Source: a bacterium
Lineage (GTDB): Bacteria; Patescibacteriota; Patescibacteriia; SG8-24
Assembly: GCA_023246195.1 (NCBI GenBank)
Contig: JAHFIW010000014.1
Location: 1-34,574 of the forward strand
Length of the DNA stretch: 34,574 nucleotides
Reading direction: 5' to 3'
Shown here one piece after another: positions 7,889 through 15,141 of the stretch (position 1 is the first letter of the stretch; each line of letters starts with the position of its first letter). The notes under the pieces were generated by a model. That model saw only the letters and a list, made by a program, of their open reading frames with translations, was not told where the DNA came from and did not search any database. A program made the position numbers and the translations under genes.

Positions 7889-8809
7889 ATGTGGATTGAT
7901 GTCCTCGTCGCCATTGTCATTCTGGGCTGCCTCGCGGGCATCGCCTCCATCGTGTTGCGCAAATTTCCGCAGCTGACTCTTATCGACACCAAGGCGCTGC
8001 CGCTGGAACGCGACGCGCAGCGCAAGAAGGAAATCATCCGCCGTCGCGTTGACCGCATGACCGGTGGTTTCGGTCGAAAGCTCGAGGCTCACCTTGTGCG
8101 CCGGTTTGAGCAAGTGCAGGAACGTTTTCGTTCCGCCTATCGCAACCTGCTCATTTTGGAGCGCCAGTACCGCATGGAGAAGCCCACTACGCCCCAAGGA
8201 CTCGCCGACAAGATCGTGCAATTGCTCGATCAGGCCAACGCCTCGCGTCAGAACGGCGACTTCGGCGCTGCCGAGAAGCGCTACATCGAAGTGCTGTCCA
8301 TCGACCGCCGTAAGCACGACGCGTATTGGGGGCTCGGTGAGATTTATCTCGATGCCAAGCGTTACGAAGAATCCAAGGAGACCTTTGCCTACTTGGTGCG
8401 CATGATCCGCAAGGAGTCGCGCTGCGCCCACCTTGAAACCGGCGCGGTCACCGAGAGGCCGTGCGAGGCCAGCGCCACGGCCCACTCCGATATCGCCACC
8501 GGCTGGTTCAATGCCGGCCTGGCTGCAGAGGCCGGTGGAGATGTCGCCTACGCGCGTCAGGCTTTTGAGCGCGCCGTGATTTTTGGCCCGGCCAACCCCC
8601 GCCACCTTGATTTGTTATTGGACGCGTGTATACTGGAAGGCGACAAATCGAGGGCTGCAGAAGTGTTCGCTCAGCTGCAGGCCACCAACCCCGAGAACAA
8701 CAAGCTCGAGGCCTTTGCCCAGCGCATCGCGGAATTGCCCGATCCGCAGCGTAAAAAGGGGAAGGTGCGATTCGTCATGGCCTCGCGAGATGAAGGTGGG
8801 GACAAGTAA
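7889..8809 (+). CDS. Membrane-anchored TPR protein
   Basis: A 306-residue protein with one N-terminal membrane segment (residues ~4-23, VLVAIVILGCLAGIASIVL), a basic, coiled-coil-like region rich in Arg/Lys/Glu, and TPR-like repeats. The repeats include ASRQNGDFGAAEKRYIEVL, AYWGLGEIYLDAKRYEES and WFNAGLAAEAGGDVAYARQAFERA. The TPR part probably faces the cytoplasm and mediates protein contacts; the partner is unknown. It is the last gene of the glyS-M16-tpiA run, 6 nt after tpiA. TPR genes of this shape next to tpiA carry no specific functional prediction. Confidence 0.7.
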   Translation: MWIDVLVAIVILGCLAGIASIVLRKFPQLTLIDTKALPLERDAQRKKEIIRRRVDRMTGGFGRKLEAHLVRRFEQVQERFRSAYRNLLILERQYRMEKPTTPQGLADKIVQLLDQANASRQNGDFGAAEKRYIEVLSIDRRKHDAYWGLGEIYLDAKRYEESKETFAYLVRMIRKESRCAHLETGAVTERPCEASATAHSDIATGWFNAGLAAEAGGDVAYARQAFERAVIFGPANPRHLDLLLDACILEGDKSRAAEVFAQLQATNPENNKLEAFAQRIAELPDPQRKKGKVRFVMASRDEGGDK

Positions 8810-8833
8810 GGTCGGGGAGGGGGAGGGAGGCCA

Positions 8834-8862
8834 TTGATAATTTTTGGGACCTGTCGTAGAAT
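8834..8862 (+). promoter_or_regulatory. Promoter of the tRNA cluster
   Basis: TTGATA (8834-8839), a 17-bp spacer and TAGAAT (8857-8862), about 60 bp before the first tRNA. Confidence 0.65.
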
Positions 8863-8923
8863 TTCCCCACATCTCCGTCCTTCGCTAAGGCTACGGGGGA
8901 CACGTAAAACCAGACCAGATTAG

Positions 8924-8999
8924 GCCGACGTAGCTCAGCTGGTAGAGCATCTCCATGGTAAGGAGAAGGTCACCGGTTCGATTCCGGTCGTCGGCTCCA
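8924..8999 (+). tRNA. tRNA-Thr (GGT)
   Basis: A complete cloverleaf: acceptor GCCGACG/CGTCGGC, D arm GCTC/GAGC, anticodon stem TCTCC/GGAGA with loop ATGGTAA (anticodon GGT), T arm ACCGG/CCGGT, and encoded CCA. Confidence 0.95.
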
Positions 9000-9067
9000 C
9001 TCGATTTTCTTTCGGCCGTTTTTGAGGGGTCGGAAGGAAGCCGAGCGGAAAGGGTTCGCTCAAATAT

Positions 9068-9152
9068 GGGTAGGTACCGAAGCGGTCAACCGGGGCAGAC
9101 TGTAAATCTGCTGGCTATGCCTTCCTAGGTTCGAATCCTAGCCTACCCACCA
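9068..9152 (+). tRNA. tRNA-Tyr (GTA)
   Basis: A class II tRNA with a long variable arm. Acceptor GGGTAGG/CCTACCC, anticodon stem GCAGA/TCTGC with loop CTGTAAA (anticodon GTA), T loop TTCGAAT, and encoded CCA. Confidence 0.95.
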
Positions 9153-9192
9153 CCAATATTTCGGCTTAACAAAGAGGAGAATCGAGGAACGG

Positions 9193-9268
9193 GCCACCTT
9201 AGCTCAGCTGGTAGAGCAACACTTTTGTAAAGTGAAGGTCCCGGGTTCGATCCCCGGAGGTGGCTCCA
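9193..9268 (+). tRNA. tRNA-Thr (TGT)
   Basis: Acceptor GCCACCT/AGGTGGC, anticodon loop TTTGTAA (anticodon TGT), T arm CCGGG/CCCGG, and encoded CCA. The first anticodon-stem pair is an A-A mismatch; the other four pair. It is the second Thr isoacceptor in the cluster. Confidence 0.93.
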
Positions 9269-9292
9269 CCGCGCTATGCGGAGGGTCGGCTC

Positions 9293-9321
9293 TGGACAGA
9301 TTTCTGCAGATAAGATAGGCT
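9293..9321 (+). promoter_or_regulatory. Possible rpmG promoter
   Basis: TGGACA (9293-9298), 17 bp, TAGGCT (9316-9321), placed between tRNA-Thr(TGT) and rpmG. Read-through from the tRNA promoter is equally possible. Confidence 0.4.
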
Positions 9322-9348
9322 CCTCGCATTGAGTGAATCAACCCCTGT

Positions 9349-9504
9349 ATGTCACAAGAGAATCTCGTCAAATTGGAGTGTACCGCTTGTCATCGGATCA
9401 ACTACTACTCCCACAAAAACAAGAAGAAGCTCAAGGCCCGCCTTGAGATCAAGAAGTTCTGCGAGTGGTGCGACAAGCACGCCCCACACAAGGAGACCAA
9501 ATAG
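9349..9504 (+). CDS. rpmG: 50S ribosomal protein L33
   Basis: A 51-residue protein, the normal size for L33. It carries two CxxC pairs (CTAC at 11-14 and CEWC at 38-41), the zinc-ribbon version of L33. The family core INYYSHKNKKK and the LEIKKFCEWCDKH segment are present. It lies directly after the tRNA cluster and is followed by a terminator. Confidence 0.93.
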   Translation: MSQENLVKLECTACHRINYYSHKNKKKLKARLEIKKFCEWCDKHAPHKETK

Positions 9505-9542
9505 ACCGCAACCTCTGTAGTCCCGAAGACGGGGCGAGGGAG

Positions 9543-9562
9543 CCGCCGCAGGGCGGTTTTTT
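9543..9562 (+). terminator. Terminator of rpmG
   Basis: CCGCC/GGCGG stem with a GCAG loop followed by six T. Confidence 0.75.
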
Positions 9563-9614
9563 CGTATGCAGGTCCCATGTACGAGAGACCGATTTTTTGC
9601 CATACTGTCTGCAT

Positions 9615-10118
9615 ATGAGTCCATTTGGAGGAGAGGGTGGAGGCGGGTACGTTCCTTCGGAGCACCAGCGCGCCCCCGAGCCGGATCCGGCTCCCGAAAA
9701 ACATGAAGGTCCCGCGGCATCCGTTCCCGAGAGCGAGATGCAGTTTACGTTCTCTGCTTCCGGAGGCCCCGGCGGTCAAAACGTGAACAAGGTGGCGTCC
9801 AAAGCCACCCTGCGCTGGAACGTCGGAAAGTCGGGCGCATACTCCGAGGAGCAGAAGCAGCTTATCCGCGACTACTCCGGCAGCTATCTCAACAAGGCCG
9901 ACGAAATCATCATCCAGGCCAATGAACAGCGTTCTCAGCACCAGAACCGCGAGAGTGCCACCGAGCGCCTCCAGAACTTGGTGGCGCAGGCGCTGGTGCC
10001 AAAGAAGGAGCGCAAGGCGACCAAGCCCAGTTGGGGCAAAAAACAACAGCGTCTCGACGAGAAGCGCATGGAAGGCAACAAGAAGCGTGAGAGGCGCAAG
10101 GGCGGGGACGATTACTAA
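9615..10118 (+). CDS. arfB: ArfB/YaeJ-type peptidyl-tRNA hydrolase release factor
   Basis: A 167-residue class I release-factor-like protein with no stop-codon recognition domain. The catalytic GGQ is in SGGPGGQNVNKVASKATLRWN, followed by EIIIQANEQRSQHQNRESATERL, closely matching the ArfB/ICT1 pattern. The C-terminus is strongly basic (KKERKATKP, GNKKRERRKGG), as expected for the tail that enters the empty mRNA channel of stalled ribosomes. The first ~45 residues are a Gly/Pro/Glu-rich extension. ATG 9615 is chosen because CATACT ends 8 nt before it and the family needs nothing further upstream. It is likely a rescue factor for non-stop ribosomes. Confidence 0.85.
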   Translation: MSPFGGEGGGGYVPSEHQRAPEPDPAPEKHEGPAASVPESEMQFTFSASGGPGGQNVNKVASKATLRWNVGKSGAYSEEQKQLIRDYSGSYLNKADEIIIQANEQRSQHQNRESATERLQNLVAQALVPKKERKATKPSWGKKQQRLDEKRMEGNKKRERRKGGDDY

Positions 10119-10124
10119 AGTTTC

Positions 10125-10153
10125 TGGACAAGCCCGTAAAGTCGCGTTATTAT
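10125..10153 (+). promoter_or_regulatory. Promoter of tRNA-Trp
   Basis: TGGACA (10125-10130), 17 bp, TATTAT (10148-10153). The start site would be near 10160, just before the tRNA at 10169. Confidence 0.7.
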
Positions 10154-10168
10154 CGTCCCACAACCTAT

Positions 10169-10242
10169 AGGGGTGTGGTGAAATGGTATCACAAGGGTCT
10201 CCAAAACCCTTGTCGTAGGTTCGATTCCTACCACCCCTGCCA
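10169..10242 (+). tRNA. tRNA-Trp (CCA)
   Basis: Acceptor AGGGGTG/CACCCCT, anticodon stem AGGGT/ACCCT with loop CTCCAAA (anticodon CCA), T loop TTCGATT, discriminator G and encoded CCA. Bases 10182-10243 recur exactly, inverted, at 13915-13976. Confidence 0.95.
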
Positions 10243-10243
10243 C
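10182..10243 (+). repeat. Source copy of 62-bp inverted repeat (tRNA-Trp body and 3' end)
   Basis: By base-by-base comparison, this stretch of the intact tRNA-Trp is identical to the reverse complement of 13915-13976. It covers part of the D arm through the CCA end. Confidence 0.95.
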
Positions 10244-10249
10244 GAAGAT

Positions 10250-10298
10250 TTTTTATCGGCGGCAACCCGAAAGCCTCTCAACAGAGAGGTTTTTTGGT
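10250..10298 (+). repeat. Source copy of 49-bp inverted repeat (tRNA-Trp terminator region)
   Basis: It is identical to the reverse complement of 16434-16482. Similarity continues weakly (7 of 9) to the tRNA 3' end at 10241-10249. Confidence 0.95.
10274..10295 (+). terminator. Terminator of tRNA-Trp
   Basis: CCTCTC/GAGAGG stem with an AACA loop and six T. The surrounding 49 bp (10250-10298) recur exactly, inverted, at 16434-16482. Confidence 0.9.
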
Positions 10299-10407
10299 TG
10301 TCTGGGTTTTGGTAAAAAAGGATGACCCAAGTGGGAATCGAATTTTAAGCGTGAAAATAACGTATCGGGGTAACCTACGTGATCCTAACTTTTTTTGATG
10401 GATGGCC

Positions 10408-10435
10408 TTGACATTTCCTTGAAAAACGGTATACT
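10408..10435 (+). promoter_or_regulatory. Promoter of the 230-aa hypothetical gene
   Basis: Consensus TTGACA (10408-10413), 16 bp, TATACT (10430-10435). The leader of about 50 nt carries a GAGGAG ribosome site before ATG 10493. Confidence 0.7.
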
Positions 10436-10492
10436 TCTTCGTTCCTTAAGTTCCTTATCAACCCCAACCGAACCAAAGACGAGGAGAACACA

Positions 10493-11185
10493 ATGGGCGG
10501 AATCAATCATCAGCCGTGCGGCAAGAGCCTCGAATGCTCGACCCGTTTGTCTCGGGCCGTTTCACTGGCCTACGCGAAGTTCATGCAGGCGAACGTTTCG
10601 CTCGAGGACGCACTTATCGGCGAGCTTGCGAAGGATCCAGCCGAGAAGTCGCATGCCATTTGGCAGCGTTCCTGCGACGATTTCCGAGGTGCCGCCGGAC
10701 TCATGAAGTCAGCCGTCGTCGCCATCACCTCGTCCATCGACGATATGGAGATCCGACCGTTCCTCCACGATGCCGTGCTCCAGGCGCTCGACATGAATCG
10801 GCTGAAGGACGGTCTGGTGCAGGTGGGAGCCGTCAATCCGGCGGATCCCGTCTTCGACGAGGTGGCCGCCATGCTCAAGGACGGCGGCTTCGAGAGGGTC
10901 TTCAGGGCCTTCAAGCGCCGCTTCATCGAGCACCACGCGGTTGCGGAAAAGCTGGTCGCCACCTACGAATCGGGCGAACGCTACGCGAAGGACGGAACGC
11001 TGCTCCTCATGATCGAGCAGAACGCTCTGCCGTTCCGGCTCCACTTCGCCCAGTTGATGAACCCGCTCACGAGGACGCTTCAGATGTTCTCGTACTCCAG
11101 CCTCATCTCAATCGAGGTTCATTACCGCTCGACGCACTGCAAGCCTGGCACAAGCTTGTTCAAGTCCGACATCGTGCGGACCTGA
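10493..11185 (+). CDS. Hypothetical protein, helical, unknown function
   Basis: A 230-residue protein I cannot assign. It looks soluble and mostly helical, with acidic and basic residues well mixed (LEDALIGELAKDPAEKSHAIW, FERVFRAFKRRFIEHHAVAEKL). No signal peptide, membrane segment or catalytic motif stands out. The ATG has a GAGGAG site 6 nt upstream, a consensus promoter precedes it, and a strong terminator follows, so it is a well-defined single-gene unit. It is the first gene of the accessory stretch right after tRNA-Trp. Confidence 0.7.
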   Translation: MGGINHQPCGKSLECSTRLSRAVSLAYAKFMQANVSLEDALIGELAKDPAEKSHAIWQRSCDDFRGAAGLMKSAVVAITSSIDDMEIRPFLHDAVLQALDMNRLKDGLVQVGAVNPADPVFDEVAAMLKDGGFERVFRAFKRRFIEHHAVAEKLVATYESGERYAKDGTLLLMIEQNALPFRLHFAQLMNPLTRTLQMFSYSSLISIEVHYRSTHCKPGTSLFKSDIVRT

Positions 11186-11205
11186 CGACACATCGTCCTT
11201 TCTGG

Positions 11206-11233
11206 GGCGGAAGCATTAGCTTTCGCCTTTTTT
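11206..11233 (+). terminator. Terminator of the 230-aa gene
   Basis: A 9-bp stem GGCGGAAGC/GCTTTCGCC (one G-T pair) with an ATTA loop and six T. Confidence 0.85.
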
Positions 11234-11258
11234 CTTACGCTGCGATATCATGTAAGAT

Positions 11259-12077
11259 ATGCGCATTTATACCAAATCACCGATCAACCTCTCGACCCTT
11301 TCTCATGCTTGGAACAGGAGTACTGTTTTGGACGAATACAAGAAAAAAGGGCATTTTTCGTTGTTTCTTCTCGAGGCGATGTCGCGCGACACGCTGCCGG
11401 CGTTTTCCTACCAAGGCCGAAAACACCCGCTACAAAAATCACGGCGGTGGTACGGACATTTCGACCAGACGATCCGAGAATATTATTCACGCCATCGACC
11501 GACCATCTTACGCGCGACGAAGCGCGTTTCCTGTAAAGAAGCTGCACGGTTTCCGGGCAAACTCCGAAGCCTGATTGAATCGCTCGGCCCTTACAAGCTG
11601 CCATGCGACAAGGTAATTCTCTGCCCGAACCCGTTCGGCATGCAGGGTGAGGGTTACGGGCCATTGATCGGGCGGACGGCCTACGCCGTGTTCACGCCCG
11701 ACGCGCGTAAGGATCAGTCGTGGCTCATGGTCCATGAGACGTGCCATTCATTTCTCCTCCCGATTTTTCAATCCGCCGAGATCAAACGGCTGGTAAGATG
11801 CACGGAACCGCTGATGGTGAAATGGTCCACGAAAAAATTTCGAAAATATTATCCGAAATGGGAGTGGGTCGTCGAGGAGTACATGATTCATGCCATCGAG
11901 CAGCGGGCCACCGGAAGTTCCGTCAAGAAGAAAAAGTCGTGGGGCATGAACCGTTTGCCGTGGTTCATTGCGTCTTGGAAAGAGTTTCAACACCGCCGAC
12001 GTTCAGAATCGAATCTGTCTGTCGATATTTGGGTGAAAGAAACGTTGCACAAGATGCAAAAGCTGGCGGAAAAATGA
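11259..12077 (+). CDS. Zincin-like metallopeptidase (HETCH)
   Basis: A 272-residue protein of no named family I recognise. Residues 159-163 read HETCH within SWLMVHETCHSFLLPIF, a HExxH zinc motif. About 45 residues later VVEEYMIHAIE offers a Glu as third ligand, as in gluzincin-like arrangements. The N-terminal 110 residues are basic and helical. No signal peptide is visible. It resembles the protein at 14042-14965 in size and placement of the motif, and the two may be distant paralogues. TATCAT (11246-11251) ends 7 nt before the ATG, suggesting a leaderless mRNA. Substrate unknown. Confidence 0.6.
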   Translation: MRIYTKSPINLSTLSHAWNRSTVLDEYKKKGHFSLFLLEAMSRDTLPAFSYQGRKHPLQKSRRWYGHFDQTIREYYSRHRPTILRATKRVSCKEAARFPGKLRSLIESLGPYKLPCDKVILCPNPFGMQGEGYGPLIGRTAYAVFTPDARKDQSWLMVHETCHSFLLPIFQSAEIKRLVRCTEPLMVKWSTKKFRKYYPKWEWVVEEYMIHAIEQRATGSSVKKKKSWGMNRLPWFIASWKEFQHRRRSESNLSVDIWVKETLHKMQKLAEK

Positions 12078-12202
12078 ATTGATTTACATGGTTCATGTCG
12101 TCTTGTAAAGTTTTGGCGGTCTGTTGCCCCAAGATCACGTTTTGGGTGCGCCCCTTTTTTATGTACTCATGCGTCAAATTTCGTGCCAGTCCTTAAAAAG
12201 AC

Positions 12203-12817
12203 ATGGAAACATCCGCCTTGTTCATCAAGGAGGCTAAGTATTTTGGCCCTTTTTCCAAAAATATGAAACCTCTCATAACCCTCAGCGATAAAGACATTTT
12301 TCCGAACGCGGTCGTCACCGAAGTCGGCTTGTGGGCCAATCGGTCGACAGTGAAGATCATCCTTCAGAACGAACGGGGCGAAATCGCGCTGGTCACGAAC
12401 CCGGTCCATGGATGCTATCTATTGCCGGGCGGAGGCATGGATGAGGGCGAAACCGTGGATATGGCCGCTGACCGCGAGTGTCGCGAAGAAGTGGGATATG
12501 CAATCAAAGATTCAGTGGAGATCGGTTTTACCGAAGAGTTTCGCGCCAGAGACGGTAAGCACTATGTCACCAGAGGCGTGGTGGCGACCGTAGGTGCTCC
12601 GACTGGCGAGGATGCCCGGACGGAAAATGAGAAGGCTCTTGGCCTCAACGTCATTTGGCGGACCGTGAGGGAAGCGCACGATATTTTCGTGGATCAAAAC
12701 CGGCGGCTCGTCGAGGGTAAAATTGATTTTTACAACACCGGATTCAACATTGTTCGCGATGGGGTTTTGCTTGACGAGGCGATAAGAAAGTGGCTGATAA
12801 AGCCGCAGAAATCGTGA
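12203..12817 (+). CDS. Nudix hydrolase
   Basis: A 204-residue protein with a complete Nudix box at residues ~77-99: GGMDEGETVDMAADRECREEVGY matches Gx5Ex7REUxEExGU except for Cys at the U position. These enzymes cleave nucleoside diphosphates linked to another group. The particular substrate cannot be read from sequence. The fold begins around VTEVGLWANRSTVKIILQNE, and the C-terminal part (IWRTVREAHDIFVDQNRRLVEG) resembles Nudix tails that contact substrate. The start is uncertain: ATG 12203 gives 204 residues, ATG 12263 gives 184. Neither has a well-placed ribosome site. It is cytoplasmic. Confidence 0.85.
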   Translation: METSALFIKEAKYFGPFSKNMKPLITLSDKDIFPNAVVTEVGLWANRSTVKIILQNERGEIALVTNPVHGCYLLPGGGMDEGETVDMAADRECREEVGYAIKDSVEIGFTEEFRARDGKHYVTRGVVATVGAPTGEDARTENEKALGLNVIWRTVREAHDIFVDQNRRLVEGKIDFYNTGFNIVRDGVLLDEAIRKWLIKPQKS

Positions 12818-12917
12818 CTGCAATGAAAATTCTTGTTCTCAAGGATTACCGTGACCATTTTTATTCGTCGACCGTTTCGCACGGGGCGAGCTGGATTTGC
12901 GCAGGGTCGTTGATGGT

Positions 12918-12946
12918 TTGAGCGACCTCGGTCACTAAGAAATACT
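12918..12946 (+). promoter_or_regulatory. Promoter of the CYTH gene
   Basis: TTGAGC (12918-12923), 17 bp, AATACT (12941-12946), with the ATG 12 nt after the -10, so a very short leader. Confidence 0.5.
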
Positions 12947-12958
12947 GGCACTGAACCT

Positions 12959-13540
12959 ATGAAGGAAATCGAACTCAAGATACTCAACGTCGACGGCGCG
13001 AAGCTTCGAAGGGGGTTGCGCAAGCTCGGCGCGAGGCGGCTCTTCCCTCCCGTCCTCGTGCGCGAGGTGTTTCTCGAGCAGGCCGGCGTGCCCGTCGAGG
13101 GGCGGGGCTATTCGTCGTTCCGTCTCCGCTCCGTCGGCAAGACCTGCGAGCTTACGGTGAAAGTGCGGAAGACTGATAAGAGATACAGCGTCCACGACGA
13201 GTTCGAGGTGAACGTTTCCGGATTCGAGGAGACCTTGAAGCTCCTCACCGTATTGGGTTTCCAGGTGTTCCGCCGGCGCGAGAAGGTGCGCGAGGAATGG
13301 AAGCTGGGCGGCGTGAAGGTGGAAATCGACGAGTACCCGAAGATGCTTCCGTACATGGAAATCGAGGGCCGGAGCAGGGAGGCTGTTGGCCGCTTCCTCA
13401 AGTCGCTCGGTATGTCCGCAGAACACGCGACCAACGCCACGGCCACCGAGATCATGCGTGGCGCGGGCCTCGATCCCGACAATCTCGTGTTCAAAAAAAC
13501 GCCGCCTACCAGAGCGCGCACAGCAGCGCCGTCTCTGTGA
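12959..13540 (+). CDS. CYTH-domain protein (class IV adenylate cyclase / thiamine triphosphatase-like)
   Basis: A 193-residue triphosphate-tunnel enzyme. The N-terminus MKEIELKIL holds the ExExK signature. Further charged strands follow in order: SSFRLRSVGK, CELTVKVRK, HDEFEVNV, VKVEIDEYPKMLPYMEIEG. These are the tunnel positions of CYTH proteins such as CyaB. Members hydrolyse or cyclise triphosphate substrates with divalent metal; which one applies here is unknown. The C-terminal 20 residues are Arg/Thr-rich and overlap the convergent Ndk-like gene by 35 bp. Confidence 0.85.
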   Translation: MKEIELKILNVDGAKLRRGLRKLGARRLFPPVLVREVFLEQAGVPVEGRGYSSFRLRSVGKTCELTVKVRKTDKRYSVHDEFEVNVSGFEETLKLLTVLGFQVFRRREKVREEWKLGGVKVEIDEYPKMLPYMEIEGRSREAVGRFLKSLGMSAEHATNATATEIMRGAGLDPDNLVFKKTPPTRARTAAPSL

Positions 13541-13841
13541 GCGTGTCCGTGCTGTGAAGCCGGTTTTCCGCGATGGCGTTTTCACCAGTGACGATGAGCA
13601 CAAGGGCGGGACCGAGGAGCATGTTCCTCGGCATGGCTGGGAATTCCTTTCGGCACACCCAGTCAGGATAGATGGCGGGGATGTCGTGTTCCCTGAAGCG
13701 CCAGTACTTTCGCCAGACGACGGTGACGCCAGTTTCGGCGAGGATATCCCGGAGCAATTCGGTCTTTATATTCGCATAGACAAACCGTCCCGATACACAT
13801 GTCTCCCTGCACGCCTGCTTTTTGCTGTGGAACTGGAACAC
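13506..13841 (-). CDS. Shortened nucleoside diphosphate kinase-like protein
   Basis: A 111-residue frame starting at GTG. The alignment I can make by eye to Ndk is FVYANIKTELLRDILAETGVTVV (strand 1 and helix), then MLLGPALVLIVTGENAIAENR, the conserved GPxxxxVxxGENAI region, and then LHSTDTLTETA, which resembles the HGSDSxxxA catalytic His motif (His96). The segment that normally lies between these last two, the Kpn loop, is missing, so the protein is some 30-40 residues short. The usual KPD near the N-terminus is NIKT here. It could be a compact Ndk relative or a decayed copy. It ends inside the convergent CYTH gene. Confidence 0.5.
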   Translation of the reverse strand: MFQFHSKKQACRETCVSGRFVYANIKTELLRDILAETGVTVVWRKYWRFREHDIPAIYPDWVCRKEFPAMPRNMLLGPALVLIVTGENAIAENRLHSTDTLTETALLCALW

Positions 13842-13914
13842 GTCCTACCGCCATATCTGTGTTTCGTTTGTTCCGAATTCGCCAGTTGACCCCAATCCGT
13901 ATCGAGAGCGTGAA

Positions 13915-13976
13915 GTGGCAGGGGTGGTAGGAATCGAACCTACGACAAGGGTTTTGGAGACCCTTGTGATACCATT
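13915..13976 (-). repeat. Inverted 62-bp fragment of tRNA-Trp (tRNA remnant)
   Basis: This is an exact inverted copy of 10182-10243: the tRNA-Trp from the D loop to CCAC. The 5' acceptor strand and D-stem half are missing, so it cannot fold into a working tRNA. It marks the left edge of the zincin/peptide/radical-SAM cassette. Confidence 0.95.
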
Positions 13977-14041
13977 ATCATGATGAAGATCAGACGAGGC
14001 ATGGCGTTGTCGAGATTGGCCTTTCGTGAGAGAATCAGGCT

Positions 14042-14965
14042 ATGGAAATCACCTTCCGATTCAAGGTAGAAAGGTCAGCGAATTTTTACTTTTTCGTGCA
14101 GAATCTTTCGGAATGGGAGCCGTGGGCACGACTCGAAGCAAACGAGTTCTGGAGAACGAGCCTTGCGATACCAGAAGACGTTATCGCGAATCTGAAGGAT
14201 TTTGCGAGTATACACCGCATGTACCAGCGACCGGAAAACTTCCTGGGTCGATGGTTCTTCGGTTATAAAGATCCCTGGAAACAGTTGCGCCGCAGCCTAA
14301 GACCAAAGGAATTTGAGATCGTACGAAACGCCTTTTCCGCGTGTGAGCCTTTCTTTAATCGGCTTTGGATCAAGGAGGAAAAATCCCTGCGTAAATGGCA
14401 GTTCATCCTGACGAAACGCGCTGCGGAACTGCGACTAGCGAAAAAAATCATCCCCACCCTCGCCAGTCTTTATGGCGTTCGCTTCACGTCGAGGACGGTG
14501 ACGTCGCACCTGCTCCTGTCCGCCCCGAACTACCTGAGCGGCACATCCGGAAGATCGGGGGATGCGAGCATCATAATGGAGATTTCGCGGTTTCCGAAGG
14601 ATAAGCCTGCGGCGGTGCTTGGCCTGCTGTGGCACGAAACGATTCACTGTCTCTTCGACCGCCAATTCAAAAGGCTGGCTTCCAAAACCACGCGCAAGGC
14701 CGACGGAATGCGCATACACGAAATCGCGGCCGGTTCGCTGTTTCCTCGAGGCCCTCTCGGTCAGCGGGCATTGGGAACGAATCCTCCGAATAACCGCTAT
14801 TTTCGTGACGCTCCGGGCATGCAGGAGAACCTGTTCGGACTGATGCAGACGTACATCGATCAGGAGCGGGCCTTAGACCGGCAGTACGTCAAAGAGGTCG
14901 CAAAAATAAAAAGCCGCCCTGAGCAATCCCAAGGCGGGAGACAAGACGTCGATTACACGTCGTAG
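14042..14965 (+). CDS. Zincin-like metallopeptidase (HETIH) next to the RiPP cassette
   Basis: A 307-residue protein of no family I can name. Residues 198-202 read HETIH within LGLLWHETIHCLFDRQFK, and RIHEIAA 25 residues later supplies a possible third Glu ligand (227). The N-terminal ~140 residues are rich in Trp, Phe and Arg. No signal peptide is visible. It is convergent with the peptide gene and overlaps its 3' end by 13 bp; the terminator of that operon lies inside this gene's last 60 bp. A role as leader peptidase for the modified peptide is possible but only an inference. TTGTCG-17-GAGAAT lies just before the ATG. Confidence 0.6.
   Translation: MEITFRFKVERSANFYFFVQNLSEWEPWARLEANEFWRTSLAIPEDVIANLKDFASIHRMYQRPENFLGRWFFGYKDPWKQLRRSLRPKEFEIVRNAFSACEPFFNRLWIKEEKSLRKWQFILTKRAAELRLAKKIIPTLASLYGVRFTSRTVTSHLLLSAPNYLSGTSGRSGDASIIMEISRFPKDKPAAVLGLLWHETIHCLFDRQFKRLASKTTRKADGMRIHEIAAGSLFPRGPLGQRALGTNPPNNRYFRDAPGMQENLFGLMQTYIDQERALDRQYVKEVAKIKSRPEQSQGGRQDVDYTS
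14902..14938 (-). terminator. Terminator of the radical-SAM/peptide operon, inside the convergent zincin gene
   Basis: On the minus strand CCGCCTTGGG pairs with TCAGGGCGG around a short loop, followed by TTTTTATTTTT. It lies 15 bp past the peptide stop codon and within the coding sequence of the plus-strand zincin. Confidence 0.8.
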
Positions 14966-15141
14966 AAGACGACAGTGTTTTCGTAGTCTTGGTAGTTGTC
15001 GTGGTCGCCCCACTCTTCCGGGAGCGAGCCGCCTTCGGCAACTACTCTGTCGCGCATTTCCACGGTCGGCCGCCTGGCCATCCGCTTGAGAGCGGCAAGC
15101 ACTGCTGTCTTACCCTTCTGCTGCTGTGTTTCCGTTTGCAT
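14953..15141 (-). CDS. Candidate RiPP precursor peptide with repeated aromatic-x-Asp/Asn triplets
   Basis: A 62-residue peptide. The start is fixed by a near-perfect AAGGAGGTGAT site 5 nt before the ATG. This start lies inside the 3' end of the radical SAM gene (32-bp overlap), suggesting translational coupling. Residues 1-40 are a helical, mostly basic leader (TAVLAALKRMARRPTVEMRDRVV) with a GG at 37-38. From residue 44 the sequence divides into triplets WGD, HDN, YQD, YEN, TVV, FYD plus a final Val. Five of the six have an aromatic residue or His at position 1 and Asp or Asn at position 3. This matches the Omega-x-x substrates of three-residue-cyclophane-forming radical SAM maturases. Homology was not tested. 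Confidence 0.75.
   Translation of the reverse strand: MQTETQQQKGKTAVLAALKRMARRPTVEMRDRVVAEGGSLPEEWGDHDNYQDYENTVVFYDV

Noticed and set aside
8614-8640. Promoter-like TTGGAC/TATACT inside the TPR gene
   Set aside because: It lies within coding sequence and the tRNA cluster has a better-spaced promoter at 8834-8862.
10318-10390. Possible second tRNA remnant on the minus strand (TTCGATTCCC-like T loop)
   Set aside because: Only a T-loop-like stretch is present; no acceptor, anticodon or D arm can be paired.
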